Notes under the pieces: generated by a model
What the model saw: only the letters and a program-made list of their open reading frames with translations
The model's database searches: none
Told to the model about the DNA's origin: nothing
Position numbers and translations under genes: made by a program
Shown: positions 1 through 5,090 of the stretch, piece after piece
Numbering within the stretch: position 1 is the stretch's first letter
Layout: each line of letters starts with the position of its first letter
NCBI GenBank assembly: GCA_017305815.1
Contig: JAFKJZ010000262.1
Span: 1-5,090 of the forward strand
Length of the DNA stretch: 5,090 nucleotides
DNA from: Hyphomicrobiales bacterium
Lineage (GTDB): Bacteria > Pseudomonadota > Alphaproteobacteria > Rhizobiales > Kaistiaceae
Reading direction: 5' to 3'

Positions 1-503
1 TGCAAGTCGGCCACAGGACTAGTACACACGGAAGAGAAGATGGCCGAAAAAACCTAGCTATATCAATGGATAACGGTGCGCATGAGGGACTTCAATCCTC
101 TCTTGCAGCACCACTCATCCCCCTGAAATCAAACGTCGTTCCGTAAGATCTGCAGCCAGCGGACGGGTTTTGGCTCGTCATTCTGCAGGTGATTGGCCGC
201 GAAGGATGACCGCGCCGAGGTCGACGTTGCGCAACTCCGGTTGATCATGACCCATCGTTGCATCCAGCATGAATGCTCCCGCGACGAGGTGTCGATGGCC
301 GCCTCCAATGTCGACATGGACAAGGTCCCGACCTTCGCCGATTCGCGAGGGTTCCATAATTCGTTGCGCCAGAACCATGCTTCCGAGACGGAGGTGTGAA
401 TCAAGCTGCACAAGAAGGCCTTCGATGCTCGAGCGCGGCGAAACCATCCATCCGCAGAAGAAATAGGCGGACGGCCGGGTGAAGCCTGGTGCGATATTTG
501 GGC
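1..503. other. Left flank with no assignable gene; possible eroded or foreign coding sequence
   Basis: No family is recognisable here in any frame. The first 180 bases run at roughly 50-55% GC by hand count and the rest near 57-65%, against about 65-75% inside the ATPase gene. Two weak open stretches exist. One is a plus-strand frame open from the left edge to a TAA at 144-146, which could be the last 47 codons of a gene starting outside. The other is a minus-strand frame from an ATG at 519 to a TGA ending at 178 (113 codons). A hand tally gives the minus frame about 71/47/62% GC at codon positions 1/2/3, a coding-like skew, but its ATG lies inside the copper operator and it has no good ribosome binding site. 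The same skew could come from a plus-strand reading broken by TGA codons at 190 and 400. An eroded gene is possible; nothing firmer can be said. Confidence 0.3.
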
Positions 504-534
504 TTGACCTTCCCATCATGGGAACCCGCAGGCT
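504..534 (+). promoter_or_regulatory. CueR/HmrR-type (MerR family) copper-responsive promoter and operator of copA
   Basis: TTGACC at 504-509 is a -35 element. It is followed by exactly 19 bases (510-528) and a weak -10, CAGGCT, at 529-534. The spacer carries a perfect dyad, TTCCCAT (510-516), C (517), ATGGGAA (518-524). The long 19-bp spacer with a TTCCC/GGGAA dyad between -35 and -10 is the hallmark of promoters activated by MerR-family metal sensors, and the left part matches the E. coli copA promoter (TTGACCTTCCC). The outer right arm is CCC rather than the GGT needed for full symmetry. Transcription would begin near 541, leaving a short leader of about 20 bases before the ATPase ATG. The regulator (CueR/HmrR) is inferred; no merR-like gene is visible in the window. 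Confidence 0.88.
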
Positions 535-550
535 CCCGACCTGCAATTGC

Positions 551-555
551 GGGAG
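551..555 (+). promoter_or_regulatory. Ribosome binding site deciding the copA start
   Basis: GGGAG lies six bases before the ATG at 562. An in-frame TTG at 547 lies upstream of this site and so cannot use it, and it is close to the predicted transcription start. The ATG is therefore the better start. Confidence 0.75.
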
Positions 556-561
556 ACCGAC

Positions 562-3099
562 ATGACTGTCACGACCACGACCGCGCCTGACAAGATCTCG
601 ACTGCCGAGACGGGGCCTGCGAACACCGGACCTGCCGGGGCCGATGCCGAAACGCGCGCGCATGGCGGCGCGGGTCCTTCCGGGCACTCGCACCCTTCCA
701 CGCCCGGACATCCGCATGGCCACGGCAGCGCGGAGGCGACAGGCGGCGAGGCGAAACGGGTGAAGGATCCCGTCTGCGGCATGGACGTCGATCCGGAGGC
801 GACGGCGTTTCGCGCCCGCTTCGAAGGCGCCGACTATTTCTTCTGCTCGAGCGGCTGCCGGTCGAAATTCATGGCGGAGCCGGGCCGCTATGCCCTCGGC
901 GGCCATCACAGTGGTCACAACCACGATCACGATCACGGCCACATGCTGGCCAGTGCAGCGGCCCAGCCGGCCGGAGAAGCGGCCGAAGGCGCAATCTACA
1001 CCTGCCCGATGCACCCCGAAATCCGGCAGATCGGCCCGGGGAACTGCCCGATCTGCGGCATGGCGCTGGAGCCGGTTCTCGTCACGGCCGACGAGGGACC
1101 GAGCGAGGAACTGCGCGACATGACGCGGCGGTTCTGGGTCGGCCTCACGCTGGCGCTGCCGGTATTCCTGCTCGAGATGGGCGGTCATATCTTCAACATC
1201 GGCCATCTGATCGGCGGCACGGCGTCGAACTGGATCCAGCTGCTCCTCGCCACGCCGGTGGTGCTCTGGGCGGGCTGGCCATTCTTCGTGCGCGGCTGGC
1301 ACTCGCTCGTCAACCGCTCGCTGAACATGTTCACGCTGATCGCGATGGGGACCGGCATCGCCTGGGTCTACAGCATCGTCGCGACGCTGGCGCCCGGCCT
1401 GTTCCCGCCCGCCTTCCAGGGCCATGACGGCTCCGTCGCCGTCTATTTCGAGGCGGCCGCCGTCATCACCGTGCTGGTGCTGCTCGGCCAGGTGCTGGAA
1501 CTGCGCGCCCGCGAGCAGACCTCCGGCGCGATCAAGGCGCTGCTCAACCTCGCCCCGGCGACGGCGCGACGGATCGGCGCCGACGGCAACGAGGAAGAGA
1601 TCGAGCTCGGCCATGTCGAGGTCGGCGACCAGCTGCGCGTGCGCCCCGGCGACAAGGTGCCGCTCGATGGCGAGGTGCTGGAGGGACGCTCCAATGTCGA
1701 TGAATCGATGGTGACGGGCGAGCCGCTCGCGGTCGCTAAGTCGACCGGCGCCAAGGTCATCGGCGGCACGCTGAACGGCCAGGGCTCGTTCATCATGCGG
1801 GCAGAGAAGGTCGGCGCCGATACCATGCTGGCGCAGATCGTCCAGATGGTGGCGAAGGCGCAGCGCTCGCGCGCGCCGATCCAGCGGCTGGCCGACACGG
1901 TGTCGTCCTGGTTTGTGCCGATCGTCGTGCTGGTGGCGCTCGCCGCCTTCGCCGCCTGGGCGATCTGGGGACCCTCTCCCGCCATGGCCTATGGCCTGAT
2001 CGCGGCGGTCAGCGTGCTCATTATCGCCTGCCCCTGCGCGCTCGGCCTCGCCACGCCGATGTCGATCATGGTCGGCGTCGGACGCGGCGCCCAGGCCGGC
2101 GTGCTGATCAAGAACGCCGAGGCGCTGGAGCGGATGGAGAAGGTCGATGTTCTCGTCGTCGACAAGACCGGCACGCTGACCGAAGGCCGGCCACGCGTTA
2201 TGGCGATCCGGCCGGCGGCGAGCCTTTCGGAAGCCGAACTGCTGCGGCTCGCGGCCAGCGTCGAACAGGCGAGCGAACATCCGCTGGCGGCCGCGATCGT
2301 CGCCGCCGCGAAAGAGCGCGGGCAGCCGCTCGATCCGGTCGGGGACTTCGATTCGCCGACCGGCAAGGGCGTCGTCGGCAAGGTCGGCGGCCGTACCGTC
2401 GCGCTCGGCAATGCGGCCTATCTCGCCGAACTCGGCGTCGACGTCGCGGCGATCGAGGCCGAGGCGGACCGGCTGCGCGGCGACGGCGCCACGGCCCCTC
2501 TCGCCGCCGCCGACGGCCAACCGGCCGGCGTGCTCGCCATCGCCGATCCCGTCAAGGAAACGACGCCGGCAGCGATCCGCGCGCTGCACGAGGCAGGCAT
2601 CCGCATCGTCATGCTGACCTCCGACAACCGCACCACGGCCGAAGCGGTGGCGCGACGGCTGGGCATAGACGAGGTGAAGGCGGAAGTGCTGCCGGAGGAC
2701 AAGGGCAACATCGTCGCCGCCTTCCGGGCCGAGGGCAGGGTCGTGGCGATGGCGGGCGACGGCGTCAACGACGCGCCGGCGCTGGCAGCGGCCGATGTCG
2801 GCATCGCCATGGGCACGGGAACGGACGTGGCGATGGAGAGCGCCGGGGTGACGCTCCTGCGCGGCGACCTGATGGGCATCGTGCAGGCCCGAAAGCTCAG
2901 CCAGGCGACGATGGGCAACATCCGCCAGAACCTGTTCTTCGCCTTTATCTACAACGCCGCCGGCATACCGGTGGCGGCCGGCCTGCTCTATCCGATCCTG
3001 GGGGTGCTTCTGTCGCCGGTGATCGCGGCGGCGGCGATGGCGCTCTCGTCCTTCAGCGTCATCGTCAACGCGCTGCGGCTGCGTGTGACAAAGATCTGA
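562..3099 (+). CDS. copA: Cu+/Ag+-exporting P1B-1-type ATPase with N-terminal YHS and heavy-metal-binding domains
   Basis: Inner-membrane pump that hydrolyses ATP to export monovalent copper (probably also silver) from the cytoplasm. The 845-aa protein begins with two His-rich stretches (residues 34-54 and 115-127) flanking a YHS domain (about 68-113; DPVCGM at 69-74, C95 and C99). A heavy-metal-binding domain follows at 146-171 (CPMHP 148-152, CPIC 162-165). Eight membrane segments lie near 191-206, 224-243, 257-277, 292-313, 450-470, 477-499, 788-807 and 812-836. Catalytic motifs are complete: TGE 385-387 (actuator), CPC 490-492, DKTGT 534-538 (phosphorylated D534), the SEHP motif with H573, and GDGVNDAP 732-739. 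Transport residues match the P1B-1 signature: N790, Y797-N798 and P803 in segment 7; P819, M826, S829-S830 and N836 in segment 8. No classical HMA domain (GMTCxxC) is present. It is monocistronic as far as seen, under the copper promoter at 504-534. Cu+ specificity is inferred from the motifs. Confidence 0.97.
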   Translation: MTVTTTTAPDKISTAETGPANTGPAGADAETRAHGGAGPSGHSHPSTPGHPHGHGSAEATGGEAKRVKDPVCGMDVDPEATAFRARFEGADYFFCSSGCRSKFMAEPGRYALGGHHSGHNHDHDHGHMLASAAAQPAGEAAEGAIYTCPMHPEIRQIGPGNCPICGMALEPVLVTADEGPSEELRDMTRRFWVGLTLALPVFLLEMGGHIFNIGHLIGGTASNWIQLLLATPVVLWAGWPFFVRGWHSLVNRSLNMFTLIAMGTGIAWVYSIVATLAPGLFPPAFQGHDGSVAVYFEAAAVITVLVLLGQVLELRAREQTSGAIKALLNLAPATARRIGADGNEEEIELGHVEVGDQLRVRPGDKVPLDGEVLEGRSNVDESMVTGEPLAVAKSTGAKVIGGTLNGQGSFIMRAEKVGADTMLAQIVQMVAKAQRSRAPIQRLADTVSSWFVPIVVLVALAAFAAWAIWGPSPAMAYGLIAAVSVLIIACPCALGLATPMSIMVGVGRGAQAGVLIKNAEALERMEKVDVLVVDKTGTLTEGRPRVMAIRPAASLSEAELLRLAASVEQASEHPLAAAIVAAAKERGQPLDPVGDFDSPTGKGVVGKVGGRTVALGNAAYLAELGVDVAAIEAEADRLRGDGATAPLAAADGQPAGVLAIADPVKETTPAAIRALHEAGIRIVMLTSDNRTTAEAVARRLGIDEVKAEVLPEDKGNIVAAFRAEGRVVAMAGDGVNDAPALAAADVGIAMGTGTDVAMESAGVTLLRGDLMGIVQARKLSQATMGNIRQNLFFAFIYNAAGIPVAAGLLYPILGVLLSPVIAAAAMALSSFSVIVNALRLRVTKI

Positions 3100-3111
3100 A
3101 GCCCGATGACA

Positions 3112-3140
3112 GGACATCCCGGGCGAGGCCCGGGATGTCC
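3112..3140. terminator. Perfect 13-bp hairpin after copA, at a convergent gene junction
   Basis: GGACATCCCGGGC (3112-3124) pairs perfectly with GCCCGGGATGTCC (3128-3140) around a GAG loop, starting 12 bases past the ATPase stop. The plus-strand tail is only ATTTCGG, so the U-tract is poor, as is common in GC-rich alphaproteobacteria. It probably ends copA transcription. Being symmetric, it could also stop read-through from the minus-strand genes. Confidence 0.72.
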
Positions 3141-3161
3141 ATTTCGGCCGGAGCGCGCGCA

Positions 3162-3189
3162 GCCGGTCGATGGGGTTCGTCCGACCGGC
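3162..3189 (-). terminator. Hairpin after the DUF4242 gene, possible terminator of the minus-strand unit
   Basis: GCCGGTCG (3162-3169) pairs perfectly with CGACCGGC (3182-3189) around a 12-base loop. On the minus strand it begins 11 bases after the TGA of the DUF4242 gene. No T-run follows on that strand, so intrinsic termination would be weak on its own; the stronger hairpin at 3112-3140 lies next downstream. Confidence 0.4.
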
Positions 3190-3200
3190 CAGGCAGCGTC

Positions 3201-3482
3201 TCAGAGGCCGCCCCGTGCGGTTTCGGGACCGATGCGCGTCTTCACCTCGGTCACCTTGTCGGCGGGAAAGCCGCCTTCGCGGGCGTGGCGATGGATGACG
3301 TCGGCGCTCTCCGCCTCGTGGACGCAATAGATGGTGTCGCCGGCGACATAGCTGGTCACCCAGTTATAGGGTTCGCCCAGCGCCGCCACCGTGGCGTTCG
3401 ACTTGCAGGCGATCGCGCGAAGCTCGGCTTCGGAAAGCTGGCTCGCGCCGGGAACATTCCGCTCGATAATGAACTGCTTCAT
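3201..3482 (-). CDS. DUF4242 (SCO4226-like) small protein
   Basis: A 93-aa protein of the DUF4242 family, which is typically about 90 residues long and of ferredoxin-like fold; the Streptomyces member SCO4226 is reported to bind nickel. Visible family features are the MKQFIIERN-VPGA start (1-13), the LSEAEL segment (16-21), W41-V42-x-S44-Y45, the IYCVHEA strand (51-57), the IHRHAREGGFPADKV block (63-77) and an ending around V80-IGP. Candidate metal ligands are C26, C53, H55, H64 and H66. There is no signal peptide, so it is probably cytoplasmic. The ATG at 3482 is chosen because a strong GGAGAGGAG site (3488-3496) ends five bases before it; a GTG at 3503 would lie upstream of that site. It sits 72 bases downstream of the exported-protein gene on the same strand, suggesting cotranscription, and is convergent with copA. 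The biochemical role is unknown; a metal-related role is an inference from family and context. Confidence 0.88.
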   Translation of the reverse strand: MKQFIIERNVPGASQLSEAELRAIACKSNATVAALGEPYNWVTSYVAGDTIYCVHEAESADVIHRHAREGGFPADKVTEVKTRIGPETARGGL

Positions 3483-3521
3483 TCTTTCTCCTCTCCGGAT
3501 CACTGGAAACCGGCGGGGCGG

Positions 3522-3546
3522 CGCCGGCCGACTATGCGGGCCGGCG
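3522..3546 (-). repeat. GC-rich hairpin between the two minus-strand genes
   Basis: CGCCGGCC (3522-3529) pairs with GGCCGGCG (3539-3546) across a 9-base loop, in the 72-base gap between the exported-protein gene and the DUF4242 gene. There is no T-run on the minus strand. It could stabilise or partly attenuate a shared transcript, or be incidental in such GC-rich sequence. Confidence 0.35.
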
Positions 3547-3554
3547 GCGGCCGG

Positions 3555-4055
3555 TCAGTTCGCCATCTCGTGCGCATGCTCGCAGGAGACGTTGGGATTC
3601 ATGTCGGCGAAGGCGCCCTTCGGGTTCGGCTTCCAGGCCCAGACGTGCAGCTCGTAGAAGGCGGGAAGGCCGTAGCGATTGGGCGAATTGGTGAAGCTGA
3701 ACAGCTGGCCGCCAAGATTGGCGGGGCCCTTGGTGGTGATGTATTCGACCGCGACCAGCCTCATCTTGCCGTCGGCGCCGGGCTCGTACATGACGGCCTC
3801 GGGCTTGGCGATGTCGATCGCCTCGTCGCCGATCAGCGTCGGGTTGACGTAGTGCACGCCCATCGCGCCGCCCTCGATCCCCGAAGTGCAGGGGATCGGC
3901 GAATAGCCTTCCTTGATGGCTGTCTCGACATTCCGGAAGCGGTCATTGGCCGCCCGCACCTTGTCAGGCAGGGACGCGTTCGCGGACGCTGCCCAGGCCG
4001 GCAGCGCCGATGTCAGACTTGCGGCCAGCGCCGCCAGAACAACGATGTGTTTCAA
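3555..4055 (-). CDS. Exported (periplasmic) protein of unknown function
   Basis: A 166-aa protein with a clear Sec signal peptide: K2-H3, a hydrophobic core about 4-18, and an AWA site at 20-22 with cleavage predicted before A23. The mature part of about 144 residues has no membrane segment. It resembles a family I know only as uncharacterised exported proteobacterial proteins. Recognisable features are EGYSPIPC (49-56), GGAMGVHYVN (62-71), AVMYEP (87-92), LVAVEYI (100-106), NRYGLPAFYELHVWAWKPNP (126-145) and a C-terminal NPNVSCEHAHEMAN (153-166). C56 and C158 could form a disulfide. H68, H137, C158, H160, H162 and M164 could bind metal; neither is shown. The TTG start is chosen because GGAGA (4061-4065) precedes it by five bases and yields a typical signal peptide. 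The alternative GTG at 4067 overlaps that site and adds four residues. It is probably the first gene of a unit with the DUF4242 gene. Confidence 0.85.
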   Translation of the reverse strand: MKHIVVLAALAASLTSALPAWAASANASLPDKVRAANDRFRNVETAIKEGYSPIPCTSGIEGGAMGVHYVNPTLIGDEAIDIAKPEAVMYEPGADGKMRLVAVEYITTKGPANLGGQLFSFTNSPNRYGLPAFYELHVWAWKPNPKGAFADMNPNVSCEHAHEMAN

Positions 4056-4420
4056 TCTCGTCTCCACGATCAGGCGCCGGTTGCCCCTCGGAGCGAGCCT
4101 TGGTGATCGTTCCGTGCAGCCGGCGGCTGGCTTTATCCGGGGGACCGAGGGGTGGCGTCATCGCCCGTGCGGGGGATGGAACGGGCGCCGATCGGCCGGA
4201 TAGTGTCGGCATTCCCCGGATGTCGCGGTTGTGAGATAAGCGTGCGAGGGCCCGTCGGCAGGACGGACCCAGCAAGCCCTGCCGGCATGTCTGCGATGTC
4301 GAGGGGGCGGCCGTCGCGGATCCCGGTCTCGGGACGCGAGCGCCGAGTGCAGTTTCTTCTGGAAGGCTAAACCGCGCCTCGACGTCTGGTGACGCCGGCC
4401 GCAGCACCCACGGCAGAGGC
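4056..4420. other. Divergent intergenic region, no gene found
   Basis: About 365 bases between the minus-strand exported-protein gene and the plus-strand regulator gene. The short open frames here are rich in Arg, Pro and Ser and look like GC-driven noise. I see no convincing -35/-10 pair for either gene. Small inverted repeats are present: CAGCC/GGCTG at 4117-4129 and TCCCG/CGGGA at 4321-4334. Both are too short to interpret. Promoters for both flanking genes probably lie here. Confidence 0.5.
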
Positions 4421-5090
4421 ATGGATCCAACTTTTTCCGAAGTGATCGGCGCAATCTATGACTGCGTGGCGGAGGAGAACCTCTGGCCCATCGCGCTCCG
4501 CCTCATCGGCGCGCAGGTCAACGGCTTCCTGACGACGATCGCCGTCTTCGACACGACCACGAACACCGCCCGCCTCGCCCAGCTTGCCTGCGACGACGAG
4601 GACGCGATCGCGGCCCTGCTCAGGCATGCGCGCGACGTCCCCTTCTATCATCTGCTGCACAGGATGGAGATCGACGAGCCCGGAACGCTGGAGCGGATGT
4701 TCGCGCTCTATGGCCCGGACGGCGAGGACGTCTGGCGCAACGGCGCGCTCTACCAGAACTTCCATCGGAAGTTCGGCGTCGCCAACTCGATCGACATGGC
4801 GATCCTGAAGCGTCCGACCCGCATCGGCACCATCAACATATCCGTGCAGTATCCGGAGATCGGCAAGGCGCAGTTCGATCTGGTCGGCCAGCTCGGCCCG
4901 CACATCCGCCGCGCCGTGACCATTCACGACATGCTGCAGATGGAACGGGGCCAGGCGGCCATCTTCCGGGAAGTGATCGACCGGATCGAGCACGGCGTGG
5001 TGATCGTGGCGGACACAATGGAGATCCTCTACGCCAATCCGGCGGGGGAGCTCTTCCTGCGCGAGGAAGCGCTGCTGGCGAGCCAGGGCG
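4421..5090 (+). CDS. LuxR-type transcriptional regulator with PAS-like segment, N-terminal part (cut by window end)
   Basis: The frame is open from the ATG to the right edge (223 residues visible). The start (FSEVIGAIYDCVAEENLWP, 5-23), the HIRRAVTIHDML block (161-172) and the following PAS-like start (FREVIDRIEHGVVIVADTM to ILYANPAGELF, 182-212) match the layout of a family of LuxR C-terminal-domain regulators common in Hyphomicrobiales. These have an N-terminal sensor region, then a PAS-like segment, then a DNA-binding helix-turn-helix, which would lie outside the window. There is no signal peptide or membrane segment, so it should be cytoplasmic. The start rests on family resemblance: AGAGG at 4415-4419 is too close to the ATG to be a good ribosome site, and no in-frame ATG, GTG or TTG was seen in the roughly 140 bases upstream that I checked. 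Ligand and targets are unknown, and no link to copper is evident. The DNA-binding domain is predicted, not seen. Confidence 0.78.
   Translation, partial: MDPTFSEVIGAIYDCVAEENLWPIALRLIGAQVNGFLTTIAVFDTTTNTARLAQLACDDEDAIAALLRHARDVPFYHLLHRMEIDEPGTLERMFALYGPDGEDVWRNGALYQNFHRKFGVANSIDMAILKRPTRIGTINISVQYPEIGKAQFDLVGQLGPHIRRAVTIHDMLQMERGQAAIFREVIDRIEHGVVIVADTMEILYANPAGELFLREEALLASQG

Noticed and set aside
547..561. TTG at 547 as the copA start
   Set aside because: It lies upstream of the GGGAG ribosome site at 551-555 and just after the predicted transcription start; the ATG at 562 is correctly spaced.
562..1074. Classical HMA copper-binding domain at the CopA N-terminus
   Set aside because: No GMTCxxC motif is present; the CxxC at residues 162-165 belongs to the CPMHP heavy-metal-binding domain.
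178..3327. Minus-strand open frame of more than 1000 codons opposite copA
   Set aside because: It is the antisense shadow of a GC-rich gene: its product is dominated by Arg, Asp, His and Gly with no domain, while the plus strand encodes a complete ATPase with all motifs.
3483..3503. GTG at 3503 as the start of the DUF4242 gene
   Set aside because: The strong ribosome site lies between this GTG and the ATG at 3482, and family members begin at the residue equivalent to the ATG.
3135..4106. Plus-strand open frame of 323 codons over the minus-strand genes
   Set aside because: It overlaps two minus-strand genes that have clear signatures (DUF4242 family; signal peptide and typical exported protein), and it shows no recognisable domain.
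4152..4370. Small plus-strand open frame in the intergenic region
   Set aside because: Arg/Pro/Ser-rich translation, no good ribosome site and no family resemblance; overlapping frames on the other strand are equally open.
4367..4993. Minus-strand open frame of 208 codons at the right end
   Set aside because: It is antisense to the plus-strand regulator frame, which has a recognisable N-terminal and PAS-like pattern; the minus reading is composed of typical shadow sequence.
1..5090. CRISPR array, tRNA, rRNA or insertion sequence
   Set aside because: No regularly spaced repeats, cloverleaf-like sequence, transposase motif or paired terminal repeats were seen by eye on either strand.

Overview
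The window looks like a chromosomal or plasmid segment of a high-GC alphaproteobacterium, most plausibly a Hyphomicrobiales (rhizobial-type) member. This rests on the strongly GC-biased codon use of the clear genes, the style of the copper ATPase and of the right-hand LuxR-type regulator, and a CueR/HmrR-type copper promoter. The genus cannot be fixed from the sequence alone.

Layout. Positions 1-503 hold no gene I can name. The first 180 bases are only about 50-55% GC, and a minus-strand frame of 113 codons (178-519) has coding-like base composition but no recognisable family. At 504-534 there is a very clear MerR-family copper promoter: a TTGACC -35 element, a 19-bp spacer carrying a 7-bp perfect dyad, and a weak -10. 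It drives the main gene, a Cu+/Ag+-exporting P1B-1 ATPase (copA, 562-3099, 845 aa). Its cytoplasmic N-terminus has two His-rich stretches, a YHS domain and a heavy-metal-binding CPMHP domain in place of the usual HMA domains. A 13-bp perfect hairpin follows its stop codon.

Convergent to copA, on the minus strand, lies a likely two-gene unit. The upstream gene encodes an exported 166-aa protein of unknown function (3555-4055, TTG start). The downstream gene encodes a 93-aa DUF4242 (SCO4226-like) protein (3201-3482). A second perfect 8-bp hairpin (3162-3189) follows the DUF4242 stop. About 365 bases (4056-4420) with no convincing gene separate this unit from a divergent plus-strand gene at 4421. 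That gene encodes the N-terminal 223 residues of a probable LuxR-type regulator with a PAS-like segment, and it runs off the right edge.

How they fit together: copper (or silver) activates the promoter through a CueR/HmrR-type regulator encoded outside the window, and CopA pumps Cu+ out of the cytoplasm. The exported protein and the DUF4242 protein both carry Cys/His residues and may belong to the same metal or stress context, but only their position suggests this. I see no mobile element, CRISPR array, tRNA or rRNA.
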